Assembly: GCF_002573715.1 (NCBI RefSeq)
Contig: NZ_PDHM01000022.1
Coordinates: 1-50,414 of the forward strand
Source of the DNA: Paenibacillus sp. EZ-K15
Lineage (GTDB): Bacteria > Bacillota > Bacilli > Paenibacillales > Paenibacillaceae
Reading direction: 5' to 3'
Length of the DNA stretch: 50,414 nucleotides
Below, piece after piece: positions 27,614 through 36,187 of this stretch. The position numbers were made by a program, and so were the translations under genes. The notes under the pieces are model-generated. The model made no database searches, was not told the origin of the DNA, and saw nothing but the letters and a program-made list of their open reading frames with translations. Numbering within the stretch: position 1 is the stretch's first letter; each line of letters opens with the position of its first letter.

Positions 27614-28600
27614 TCAAGAACCTGACCGCGCCACCACCGTAAACGGAACCTCAATCCGCTGCCCGTCTGCTGTCTCAACGACAAACAGCCACGTTCCAGG
27701 CGTTGTATTAAAGCCTACGTTCCATTCCCACTCGATATAGCCGTTACCGTCCGCGGTCTCCCAGCCCAAATATTTAGCCGTGCTCTGACCGCTCTTATAA
27801 TAGACTGACAGTTGGGCACTGCTTCCCGGCTCTACTTTTACTTTTACCTTAGCCTGCTTGCTAGCAACGGCCGGATTCGGCTTCTCCAACAGCTCGATAG
27901 CCCCGTTCGTCCCCGAGCCATCCCCTGAACCCGTCCCTCCTTCGCCGGTGTCGCCAATCCATAATCTCTCCTGAGCTTTTGCCTGCAGCACAATGCGTTT
28001 GTTCAAGAAAGGAACCCGGATCGGAAGCGCGTAATTCACCTCAATGCCGAAATAGGGACTCGCTCCGCTCTTCAAATTCGGAATGTGAACATTGGACACA
28101 TGGATTCGTTCATAGTCCAGAAGATGGTCAGGCATAAATGGCTTCAGCAGCGGCTTGACCACAGGATCGAGTACAGCTTCCACGGTTTGGTTCTTAAGCT
28201 GCTGCAGCGGCTCCTCGCCTGACGCTACGGCTTGCGTGATCCACTCATTAACAGGAGAAGGAAGAGAGTCGCTGTAATTTGAAACCCAATCAGAAAGTGA
28301 CAATTTGGGAATCTCCCAATGGGATGTGCTTGGTGAGCCTTCTCCTGCTCCACTACCATCAGCATTGGCCTGCACGGCCAGAGAGACAGGATACATATGA
28401 GCCGCTACGGTTTTGACCGTATCCGAAACGGTACTCTGGAGCGCTGTCGAAATCAACGTCATTTGCACGATATAAATGAGGAAAATGACAAAAAACATAA
28501 ACATCGGCAGCACAAGTGCAGCTTCCACCACCATGCTTCCTCGTTCCGATGACGCTTTACCTTTATGGAGAGGTTTCTGTATTACCGATAATCGTTTCAT
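27614..28600 (-). CDS. TadE-like pseudopilin with C-terminal Ig-like domain
   Basis: 328 residues. A short basic leader ends SERG, and then SMVVEAALVLPMF starts the membrane helix, so the motif G^SMVVE keeps Glu at +5. Extracellular residues 60-230 are low in recognisable motifs, and a Gly/Ser/Thr linker follows. The C-terminal ~80 residues look like a beta-sandwich (VKVKVEPGSSAQLSVYYKS, ending VPFTVVARSG). TadE/TadF minor pilins are usually near 150-200 residues, so the added domain is unusual and could be an exposed adhesion tip. Confidence 0.8.
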   Translation of the reverse strand: MKRLSVIQKPLHKGKASSERGSMVVEAALVLPMFMFFVIFLIYIVQMTLISTALQSTVSDTVKTVAAHMYPVSLAVQANADGSGAGEGSPSTSHWEIPKLSLSDWVSNYSDSLPSPVNEWITQAVASGEEPLQQLKNQTVEAVLDPVVKPLLKPFMPDHLLDYERIHVSNVHIPNLKSGASPYFGIEVNYALPIRVPFLNKRIVLQAKAQERLWIGDTGEGGTGSGDGSGTNGAIELLEKPNPAVASKQAKVKVKVEPGSSAQLSVYYKSGQSTAKYLGWETADGNGYIEWEWNVGFNTTPGTWLFVVETADGQRIEVPFTVVARSGS

Positions 28601-28616
28601 TCAAGTACCCCTAATC

Positions 28617-30848
28617 CTAATAGGAAAAATCCGCCTTACGCTTTACCATGTAACGACTTCCCTGAACTTCGTCCCCATCGTTTCCAAATACAACGCCGAT
28701 CGCTTTCGTCACTCCTGGAAGAAACCATAAACGCATGGCCGTCCTGACCTCTCCTGAAGCGTAGGTAAATCGCTCCGCAGGATTAGTGCCGGTGTTCAAT
28801 CGAATCAACGCCAACATGCGCGATAGCTTCTTCTCGTTATTGCTGTGAATAAACAGAAATATTCGCAAATGATCCCTGTAAGTCAGCTCAATGGGGACAT
28901 ACTTGGATAGCTGAACGCTCCCCTTCTGACACAACTGGATCATATCCTCAATGGCCTTCTCAATCCCATACAGAATGGCTGCCGCCAAAATCGCCAACGG
29001 ATTTCCCAATTTACTATTCACAATAAATCCTTCCATCGTCCGGATCGCGAGTCTGGAACCAAAGATCTCTGCATAGGCCGCTGATATATTCCCGGCGGGG
29101 TTATGAAATCCGTATAGAATGTACTCCACTTCCTGGTTCCCAATGGCGAATTCCTGGATGACATCCCCGCCCGTGTTGGAACCATCAACCATTCCGGTTA
29201 ATTTCCCAATATCAAAATGCTGATAATAATGAACGGCGTACTCATTTTGAAACAGTTCATCCCTGACACCGCCCAGCACGTTCCCCATAAATCCAAACAT
29301 ACCGTCCATATTATCCATTGCTTGTTTACCGGCATCATACGGATCATCGTCCATAGGCTTTCCCTTATTCATGTTGTCCGCTTCGGCATTAAATTGAAGG
29401 CTTTCGTCATAGTACTGCTGGAGTTCACGGAACTCATCCATAATAGCCTGATGTTGTCCATTCAACCCGTTAATCGCCTCAATGACCTTGGATGCCTGCT
29501 TCAGCTTCTGACTGGCCTGCTTCTCCATCGCCTTCCGTTCCTTATCGGATGTGCGGAACTGTTCCAATGACGCCTGTTGCCGATCTATAATATTCCCACT
29601 GCCTGATACTCCATAATTAGACACATAACTTTGTAATGTGCGACTGGCTTCAAGCACCGTCCCCTTCATTCCCTCTCCCCCCAGCGAAGAATGAAGAGTA
29701 GTGACCGCTCGTACAACCTGTTGGTATCGACTCTCCTGGCTATCAATCTCTTGCCGGAAGCCGTTCAAGAATTCATCGCTATGAATTAATTTGTCAGCTT
29801 GCTTCCGTATGGATTGAATCATCTCCGCTTCTGCCCCGGAAGAATCGGTAGATCCTGGTGTTACATCATTCGTGACCTGATCATATCCCTTATTAGATGA
29901 ACGGTTTTCGGAATCCTTAATGACCTGCTTCATCTCTTCATTCAGATTCCTTGCTTCCTCCCATAATTGATGCGCATCCGAGAGCAGCTTGTCATTCTCC
30001 TTCTGAACTCGGCTGGCTTCTCTCGAAATTTGTGATCCAATGGAAGAAATTCCGCTCCGGTAAGTCATGAGCAGCAGCGTATACTGTTGTTCCTTAGGAG
30101 GCCTGTCCGCATCTTCCTGTTGTTTAGCCTTATAATCCTCGTATTGTGATGCCACATCAGCGGCGGTATACATACTGCCCCCCAGCGAAGTGTCGGAGAT
30201 CGATTGTCCCGGCGGATCCATAACCAGCTTCGAAAGCCGGATTGCATGCTCCCCTGCTTTTCGCTGCTTTGCCAGCATTTCATCCAGCGCCGCTTCCCGT
30301 TTGTCATACAATTTGCGAAGCTTCTTAAGGACATCAATTGTATTGGAAGCTTCCTTCATGGACTGCGATAACGGTTTGAACTTGCCCACTAATTCCAAAG
30401 TGAAATCAATCGGCGCTTTATATTTCATATCCTCGATAATCTGTCGATTGAATATGTCATAAGTCCCCAGCGGACGCTGCAGCTCAAGACCCGAACTATC
30501 GAGCTCCATTGCCATTAACCGGAATGCATCGCTCCGCTCTCCCGGATTCATGCTGTCATTGAGAACATTGCCCATAATGAGATCGCCGCTGGTGTCTCCA
30601 AGGGCATATAATCCATATTCCTTCTGAAGCTGCGGATCATAGGAGGACATCACGGAGCGTACGGCTGCTCTAGTCAGCCTTTCGCTTTGCACCTTCATCG
30701 CTGCTATGCGGGAATAATCAATAAAGATAGCTACAAACATGAATACAGCAGCCAGGGCGATAATCAAAAAAACAGATACAGATCCATCGGACGATCGGCC
30801 ACCCTCTCTCCTTCTTCGACTCGACCGTGCTTCCCTATGCTTCGTCAT
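28617..30848 (-). CDS. TadG-like pilus-assembly protein with DUF5702-type C-terminus
   Basis: 743 residues. The ATG lies 12 bases after GGAGG and 2 bases after the stop of the previous gene. A very basic N-terminus is followed by SVSVFLIIALAAVFMFVAIF as a pilin-like helix. Here the residue five after the Gly is Phe, not Glu. The central 300 residues are long charged coiled coil. The last part has YRDHLRIFLFI and LALIRLNTG, the DUF5702 pattern. It is anchored by the N-terminal helix and is likely extracellular. Proteins of this type follow TadE in Gram-positive Tad loci and have no known activity. Confidence 0.8.
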   Translation of the reverse strand: MTKHREARSSRRRREGGRSSDGSVSVFLIIALAAVFMFVAIFIDYSRIAAMKVQSERLTRAAVRSVMSSYDPQLQKEYGLYALGDTSGDLIMGNVLNDSMNPGERSDAFRLMAMELDSSGLELQRPLGTYDIFNRQIIEDMKYKAPIDFTLELVGKFKPLSQSMKEASNTIDVLKKLRKLYDKREAALDEMLAKQRKAGEHAIRLSKLVMDPPGQSISDTSLGGSMYTAADVASQYEDYKAKQQEDADRPPKEQQYTLLLMTYRSGISSIGSQISREASRVQKENDKLLSDAHQLWEEARNLNEEMKQVIKDSENRSSNKGYDQVTNDVTPGSTDSSGAEAEMIQSIRKQADKLIHSDEFLNGFRQEIDSQESRYQQVVRAVTTLHSSLGGEGMKGTVLEASRTLQSYVSNYGVSGSGNIIDRQQASLEQFRTSDKERKAMEKQASQKLKQASKVIEAINGLNGQHQAIMDEFRELQQYYDESLQFNAEADNMNKGKPMDDDPYDAGKQAMDNMDGMFGFMGNVLGGVRDELFQNEYAVHYYQHFDIGKLTGMVDGSNTGGDVIQEFAIGNQEVEYILYGFHNPAGNISAAYAEIFGSRLAIRTMEGFIVNSKLGNPLAILAAAILYGIEKAIEDMIQLCQKGSVQLSKYVPIELTYRDHLRIFLFIHSNNEKKLSRMLALIRLNTGTNPAERFTYASGEVRTAMRLWFLPGVTKAIGVVFGNDGDEVQGSRYMVKRKADFSY

Positions 30849-30850
30849 GA

Positions 30851-31525
30851 CTATCGCGAACCTCCGAACTTTTGTAGAACTTCTCCTGCGGCAGCCTTAT
30901 CCGTTCCATTTCTCCCGCCTTGAAACTTCGATCCGTAATATCGCATTAGATCCACCGTGCGAATAAACTCAACAGGATCCACCACGATCGATTGTGCGCT
31001 GACCTTGATCTGGCCTCCGTCGTCCAATATTCGACTCAATGGCGTCAGAGATACCTGCTCATTTAATGAAGTCGTCACCTTTCGAATGAGCAGCTGATTC
31101 GTATAACGCATCTCTCCCGCCATGCTAGCGGGCACAGCCGTACCGCCCTTGGACATTTTGAGTTCGGGCAGCTTCCCGCTGCCTTCTTCGCCGTGCGGCA
31201 ATTGTATCGCCTTCGTGCCGTCTCCACCGGCCAAACCAAATAGAGTTCCTAACACGTGATCATCCGTCAACCGCCAATATAGCGCATCATATTGTCCCTG
31301 CTCTACGGATCCCGTGGCTGCAATCTTATGACTGTTATCCCAGCTAAACGCAGTCCGCTCGGATGCTGCAGCTGAAGCCTGGACCAACATAGACTGTTGA
31401 TAGATGTACAAGCATAGGAACAGCAGCAATACCGTCACCATCAACACGATGGGAAGCACCAGGGAAGCTTCCACCGTGAAGCTCCCTGACTCGTCCTTCC
31501 ATCTTCTCTGAAACCCTTTACTCAA
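30851..31525 (-). CDS. TadE-family minor pilin
   Basis: About 224 residues from the TTG at 31525, which overlaps the Flp stop (TTGAGTAA) and follows AAAGG. An upstream TTG at 31549 is the alternative start. The motif KDESGSFTVEASLVLPIVL gives G^SFTVE with Glu at +5, the prepilin-peptidase site, followed by one membrane helix. The remainder is a soluble extracellular domain without known motifs. It is a probable pseudopilin that initiates or caps the Flp pilus. Confidence 0.82.
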   Translation of the reverse strand: MSKGFQRRWKDESGSFTVEASLVLPIVLMVTVLLLFLCLYIYQQSMLVQASAAASERTAFSWDNSHKIAATGSVEQGQYDALYWRLTDDHVLGTLFGLAGGDGTKAIQLPHGEEGSGKLPELKMSKGGTAVPASMAGEMRYTNQLLIRKVTTSLNEQVSLTPLSRILDDGGQIKVSAQSIVVDPVEFIRTVDLMRYYGSKFQGGRNGTDKAAAGEVLQKFGGSR

Positions 31526-31712
31526 GAAAACCTTTGCTTTTATTGTCAATATTACGAAACAAATTATTAACCAACGCCGTAATCTTATCTTTAAATATAA
31601 GCGCGATAATCAAAATAACGACAAGGATCAGAATCATCTCAAGTGTTCCGATTCCTTTCTCATCCTTCCAAAAAGCTTTCAACCCGCTCTTTACCATGGA
31701 CAACATCATCAT
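31518..31712 (-). CDS. Flp1-family type IVb pilin
   Basis: 64 residues. Cleavage motif KDEKG^IGTLE has Glu at +5, followed by a 20-residue hydrophobic helix ending LIFKD and a short mature tail NIDNKSKGFLE. This is the size and form of Tad pilus major subunits. The start is one of several adjacent ATG codons, and 31712 is the first. Confidence 0.9.
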   Translation of the reverse strand: MMMLSMVKSGLKAFWKDEKGIGTLEMILILVVILIIALIFKDKITALVNNLFRNIDNKSKGFLE

Positions 31713-31729
31713 TCATACACCGATCCCTT

Positions 31730-32602
31730 CTACATGTTCATCATCATAAATGCAGGCGCTCCGAGCAAAACAATCACGATCATAAAAATGACCACCATTG
31801 GCAGCACCAGCTTCGAGGAGGCCTGCTCCCCCCTTGTTCTTCCGATGGCCTTACGCTTCTCCCAGAGTACTCGGGACAAATCGCGCAGTGCCAAAACAAA
31901 GTCATTCCCGCCGCGTCGAAAATTAAGCAAAACGGTTGTTGTAAATATCGATACTTCCTGAACACCACATCGTTTATTGAACTGTTCGAAGGCTTGCTGA
32001 AATGAATGGCCTCCTTCCCATTCAAGCACCATTCGCTTCAGCTCGACATACAGTGGATGGTTCATGTCCTCATTCCGCTCTACACAATGAATGACCGCCC
32101 GCTGCACCGTCTCGCCGGCGCCAACAAGTAACACAATCTTGTTTAGAAGCTCCGGCAGCTCCATAACGATATCCTGCTCGCGCAGCATTACCTTTTTGTG
32201 GAGATCCTTGACCAAAGCGACAGGCAGCAACACCCCTAATCCCAATCCGGCCAGAAGTCCGACAACACCTCCCGACAGCAATGACCATATACAGCCACCG
32301 ATCAAAATGAGCCATGTATATGCAAGAGCTTCGGCCATAAACAACAACGTCATTTCTGTGCAATGCCGCAAGCCATGTATCTTCTGGACGGAGCCCTGCA
32401 TCCGATAGAAAACGATTGGAATACGCATCGGAATTTTTCCCTGCTCCAGCAGGAACAACAGAGGCGGTGCTAACCGTTGCAGCCTAAGACCTTCCATTTG
32501 CACTTTGCTGAGACGATGGTATCGTTCACCGCACATATGATTCAGCACCACCCAACCACCCACAAGCAGAACCACCAGCGCGCCCGCTACCCATGGCAAC
32601 AT
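31730..32602 (-). CDS. tadC: Tad secretion inner-membrane protein TadC
   Basis: 290 residues, ATG after AAGGAGGTGA. Type II secretion F domain with MELPELLNKIVLLVGAGETVQRA early and a C-terminal helix bundle (LVLPMVVIFMIVIVLLGAP). With TadB it forms the platform that the TadA ATPase turns to polymerise Flp. Confidence 0.9.
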   Translation of the reverse strand: MLPWVAGALVVLLVGGWVVLNHMCGERYHRLSKVQMEGLRLQRLAPPLLFLLEQGKIPMRIPIVFYRMQGSVQKIHGLRHCTEMTLLFMAEALAYTWLILIGGCIWSLLSGGVVGLLAGLGLGVLLPVALVKDLHKKVMLREQDIVMELPELLNKIVLLVGAGETVQRAVIHCVERNEDMNHPLYVELKRMVLEWEGGHSFQQAFEQFNKRCGVQEVSIFTTTVLLNFRRGGNDFVLALRDLSRVLWEKRKAIGRTRGEQASSKLVLPMVVIFMIVIVLLGAPAFMMMNM

Positions 32603-32617
32603 GCCCGCCTCACCTCC

Positions 32618-33475
32618 TTACACCTTGATATTCATCATTTTGCTGATCCACAAGAAGCAGCCTCCTAGAGCGGCCAGCGCAACAGAGGAGATCATAATCC
32701 CCGGTCCGCTATACATCGTTTCCATATAATCTGGAGACGTCAGGTTCATGAACAGCAGCAGCAGGAACGGCGCAGCCAGCAGCGCCTTGGATTCGAACCG
32801 CTTCTGGGCGATCATCACGGATATCTCCTGCTGAATATCCAGCTTTTCTCCGATGACCGAAGAGGTTCTGCGCACGACTTCAACCAGATCGCCGCCTGTG
32901 CGTTTGCAAGTCGAAAAGACATCCGCAAAATTCGCTATATCCTCCATCCCTGCCCTCCGGGCAAAATCCTGCAAAGCCACTTCAATAGGCTCGCCGTACT
33001 CCATCCGAGACACAATGACTTTGAGCTCAAAGATCAGATCACTATGGCCTCCGGGATCAAGCAGCAGCAAATCCTGTACCGCGTCCCTGAACCCATTCTC
33101 CACGGAGCGGCCAGCCGACAGAGATGAGGACAAGGAATACAAAGCTTGCTTGAAGTGAAGATTCAGCGTCTTGCGCCTGCGTTCCAGCATAAACCGTCGC
33201 CAAAATTTAGGGATCGTCAGACCTCCCGTTCCAAGCAGCAGCGACAAAATCAGATTGTGATAAAACAGATAACCGATAGAGAAAAACACAAGACCGCCAA
33301 GGATGACACATCCCATTCTCTGTCTCATCGAGAGATGATAGACACCGTAATCCGGGAGAGTGTTAGTTCGAGCTGGGACAGCATGCTCACGTTTTCCAGC
33401 CCCCTTACTCCTCTTGATCACCCGCTCACCTTGACCCTCTTCCGGAGTCAATACAGAACCGCCAGATCGCTTCAT
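32618..33475 (-). CDS. tadB: Tad secretion inner-membrane protein TadB
   Basis: 285 residues from the ATG at 33475, which overlaps the TadA stop as ATGA and sits close behind GGAGGTGA. The F-domain segment ALYSLSSSLSAGRSVENGF is clear. A basic N-terminal 35 residues precedes the first helices. It is a partner of TadC. Confidence 0.9.
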   Translation of the reverse strand: MKRSGGSVLTPEEGQGERVIKRSKGAGKREHAVPARTNTLPDYGVYHLSMRQRMGCVILGGLVFFSIGYLFYHNLILSLLLGTGGLTIPKFWRRFMLERRRKTLNLHFKQALYSLSSSLSAGRSVENGFRDAVQDLLLLDPGGHSDLIFELKVIVSRMEYGEPIEVALQDFARRAGMEDIANFADVFSTCKRTGGDLVEVVRRTSSVIGEKLDIQQEISVMIAQKRFESKALLAAPFLLLLFMNLTSPDYMETMYSGPGIMISSVALAALGGCFLWISKMMNIKV

Positions 33476-34722
33476 GACGTCACCTCCATCATCTTCTGCA
33501 GCGGCCAAGCCGTAATCCCGGCCATATGAAGCTTGTCCGCCGATTGAAGTGGGTTACCGCAAGGTTCAAGAGACCCAATCACCCGGCCGCCTGATTCACC
33601 CGTCTCGCGGAACCGGTACAGCGGATTCAGCAGCACCTCGCCGCCGCTCATTCCGATCACTTCGCTTATCTCTGTTACGCGCCGCGATCGATCCCTAAGC
33701 CTGGATAAATGAACGAAAATATCAATCGCGGAGCTAATCTGCTGACGGACCATGCTGATCGGAAGATCCGCACCGCTTAGCACCATCGTTTCCAAACGGC
33801 TGATCATGTCCTTTGTGCTGTTAGCGTGCCCCGTAGAAAGGCTTCCGTCATGCCCGGTATTCATCGCCTGCAGCATATCCAGCGCCTCGCTTCCCCGCAC
33901 TTCGCCCACCACGATCCGATTGGGGCGCATCCGCAGCGAGGAACGAATCAGATCGCGTATCGCGATTTCCCCCCGGCCTTCCGTGTTAGCGTTCCGGGTC
34001 TCCAGCGACACGAGATTCGGGACCGTCACGATTTTCAATTCCGCCGAATCCTCAATCGTGATAACACGCTCATCAGGCGGAATATACTGCGATAATGCAT
34101 TCAGGAAAGTCGTCTTGCCCGAACCCGTCCCTCCGCCTATAAAAATGTTGTATTTACCCTTGACCAGTATCCGAAGCTGCTCCGCCGCCTCCTCTGTTAG
34201 CGCGCCCCTTCCAACCAGGTCATCCATTGTCATGGGCGATTCCGGAAACTTACGGATCGTCATGGTCGGCCCTTTCAGCGCTATAGGAGGGAGCACAATA
34301 TTGACCCGCGAGCCATCCTTCAATCTGGCGTCAACGATGGGCGTTGATTCATTCACCACCCGGTTTACCGTACCGACAATGCTCTGAATGATATCCTCCA
34401 GGCGGCTCTGCGATTCGAATTGGAGCGGCAGCTTCTTCACCTCGCCATCCTGCTCTATGAATATGTCCTGGTGGCTGTTAATCATGATTTCTGTAATTCG
34501 AGGATTATCCACTAAGGGTTGAAGCACATCCAACCCGCGAAAAGAATCAAATACCCTGCGCACCAGCCTCCGCTTCTCAGCTGCTGTCAGCTCCATAAGT
34601 TCGCGTCTTCTCCACACCATTTCCTCGATGCGGGCCATCAATTCCGAATTGTTAATGCTCGCACTCATGTCAAGCTCGGAACGAACCTGGTCACGAACCG
34701 ACTTAAACGGATCCTCCATCAT
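33472..34722 (-). CDS. tadA: Tad pilus assembly ATPase TadA/CpaF
   Basis: 416 residues from the ATG at 34722, which shares one base with the stop of the CpaE-like gene. Walker A is GGGTGSGKTT, the Walker B region has RIVVGEVRGSEA, and the His box is DGSLSTGHANS. The N-terminal domain has the CpaF pattern (DPFKSVRDQV). It is the hexameric motor for pilus extension. A longer frame to 34851 lies within the upstream gene and is not used. Confidence 0.93.
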   Translation of the reverse strand: MMEDPFKSVRDQVRSELDMSASINNSELMARIEEMVWRRRELMELTAAEKRRLVRRVFDSFRGLDVLQPLVDNPRITEIMINSHQDIFIEQDGEVKKLPLQFESQSRLEDIIQSIVGTVNRVVNESTPIVDARLKDGSRVNIVLPPIALKGPTMTIRKFPESPMTMDDLVGRGALTEEAAEQLRILVKGKYNIFIGGGTGSGKTTFLNALSQYIPPDERVITIEDSAELKIVTVPNLVSLETRNANTEGRGEIAIRDLIRSSLRMRPNRIVVGEVRGSEALDMLQAMNTGHDGSLSTGHANSTKDMISRLETMVLSGADLPISMVRQQISSAIDIFVHLSRLRDRSRRVTEISEVIGMSGGEVLLNPLYRFRETGESGGRVIGSLEPCGNPLQSADKLHMAGITAWPLQKMMEVTS

Positions 34723-35876
34723 CACTGCCCACCACCCGCTTGCACTGGTGTGATACCCGAGCCCTCCAGCAGCTGCTGGCAGAGCTTCAATACCTCTCTC
34801 TGATAGATGGGTGAGGACAACAGCAGTTCTTCCCGATGGAGCTGTTTCCATGAAGGAATATAAGGCAGTACGCTGTCTATGCTGATATCCTTGCGGGGGA
34901 ATCCGTTAACAAGTTGTCCTGTGTATCGATTGACAATGAATCGGCTCCGCTTCTTCAAGCTTCCGAAAAGCGCGGAATCCCTGAGCTCCAGTTGATCCAT
35001 CCATACACCGCTTTTATACATACTCATTAAATCATCCAGTAAAACCCAGAATAGTACTCCGGCCTGTTCAAGAACCGCCTGCATTCGTTCCTCCATGTAT
35101 CCCTCGGTATCCACGACAATGGCATCATATTGATTACACGATACGAGGGAAGCCAGCAGCAAAGCGGTGTCCTCCATGGTCATCTCCGTGATTTCCTTTA
35201 CATTGAAGCTGGGCTCAAAGGAATCGCACTTCAGGCCATGATGTCTGATGATATAAGGGGTTATCGAGAACTCGGTCCCCGAAGCCGATTCTTGTGAGGC
35301 CTTAATGTCATACAACAACCTTGAAAAGCTGCCCTCCATGCCCACCGAACCGGAAGGAAATAATGCGCTGCTGTTCACCGTCTCCAAATTGAGATAGAAC
35401 ACCTTCAATCCCAGCACGCCCAGCTGCTTCGCCATGTTCATGGCTATCGTTGACTTTCCACTCCCGCTCAGGGGAGATACAATGCCAATCACCGAGGTTG
35501 TTCCGACATTCAGTTTCTCCAGCGCCCCACCGCTTTGCTTGCAATGGGTGATTATGACTTCCATCAACTGAGGTAGCGGTTGATACTTGAATGTACTGTT
35601 GCCCCCCTCTACGAGTGAAGATGATGAATGGCCTTCACTTAGATGCAGCCAAGGAACCGAAGTCTCCCCCCGGCTAAGCCAACTCTCCAGCATTTCCGTA
35701 TCCCCCACGACCAGATTCGGTACTTCCCCCACTTCCATATAATGTAGAAATGAATCGGTGCGGGTAAATGCGGTCACCTGAAGAGCCGATCCGTAAGAAC
35801 TTCCATGCAAATAACTCAGCAGCGGTTCAACATACCGGGAATCCTGCACTGCCAGCACAAGTCGGGCCGGTATCAT
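34722..35876 (-). CDS. CpaE/TadZ-like P-loop ATPase
   Basis: 384 residues from the ATG at 35876, preceded by GAGGG. The N-terminal 130 residues form a receiver-like fold without a clear phosphoacceptor. The MinD-type domain has a deviant Walker A, PLSGSGKSTIAMNMA, with the first Lys replaced by Ser, and then IVVDTEGYMEE. TadZ/CpaE proteins place the Tad machine at the cell pole or membrane. It is the first gene of the operon, immediately downstream of an intrinsic terminator. Confidence 0.85.
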   Translation of the reverse strand: MIPARLVLAVQDSRYVEPLLSYLHGSSYGSALQVTAFTRTDSFLHYMEVGEVPNLVVGDTEMLESWLSRGETSVPWLHLSEGHSSSSLVEGGNSTFKYQPLPQLMEVIITHCKQSGGALEKLNVGTTSVIGIVSPLSGSGKSTIAMNMAKQLGVLGLKVFYLNLETVNSSALFPSGSVGMEGSFSRLLYDIKASQESASGTEFSITPYIIRHHGLKCDSFEPSFNVKEITEMTMEDTALLLASLVSCNQYDAIVVDTEGYMEERMQAVLEQAGVLFWVLLDDLMSMYKSGVWMDQLELRDSALFGSLKKRSRFIVNRYTGQLVNGFPRKDISIDSVLPYIPSWKQLHREELLLSSPIYQREVLKLCQQLLEGSGITPVQAGGGQ

Positions 35877-35907
35877 AAAGCCAATCCCTCTTTTCTGTAA
35901 CAACGCC

Positions 35908-35955
35908 AAAAAAGCACCGTCAGAGGCCGCAATATGCGGTCAATGAACGGTGCTT
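35908..35955 (-). terminator. Intrinsic terminator in the Tad operon leader
   Basis: On the minus strand AAGCACCGT and ACGGTGCTT pair around a second helix (GACCGC with GCGGCC), followed by six T. It stands 32 bases before the first start codon of the Tad operon and downstream of the only promoter I can find, so it can only act on Tad transcripts or on read-through. Confidence 0.75.
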
Positions 35956-35980
35956 CCGTCGTCTGTTATAATTTGACATT

Positions 35981-36009
35981 AGAATATCACAGTTGCAGCA
36001 GAACGGCAA
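35981..36009 (-). promoter_or_regulatory. Candidate promoter of the Tad operon
   Basis: On minus, TTGCCG and TATTCT are spaced by 17 bases. The transcript would begin near 35974 and meet the terminator hairpin after about 20 bases. It lies in the 311-base divergent region 35877-36187. Confidence 0.4.
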
Positions 36010-36047
36010 GATTTTATTTTTGATATACAGATAGCCCTTATTCACTA

Positions 36048-36077
36048 TTGTCAAAACAAGGATATATGTCCTACTAT
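36048..36077 (+). promoter_or_regulatory. Candidate promoter of the nuclease gene
   Basis: TTGTCA and TACTAT are spaced by 18 bases. The LexA-like box begins nine bases after the -10, so a bound repressor would block initiation. Confidence 0.45.
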
Positions 36078-36085
36078 ATAGGCTT

Positions 36086-36099
36086 AGAACGAATGTTCT
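36086..36099. promoter_or_regulatory. LexA (DinR)-like operator
   Basis: AGAACGAATGTTCT matches 12 of 14 positions of the Bacillus LexA consensus CGAACRNRYGTTYC and keeps the GAAC-N4-GTTC core. It overlaps the expected transcription start of the nuclease gene. It is flanked by three CTATATAGG-like direct repeats (36075, 36099 and 36113 regions). Confidence 0.45.
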
Positions 36100-36187
36100 C
36101 TATATAGGAACTACTTATATAGAATCAACATTACATAAACTCCTAAACCATCTGAACTAAACTTCCAAGCCAGGAGAGTGACAACAA

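Noticed and set aside
35956..36009. c-di-GMP or other riboswitch upstream of the Tad operon
   Set aside because: Only about 20 bases separate the predicted start of transcription from the terminator hairpin, and no conserved aptamer motif is visible.
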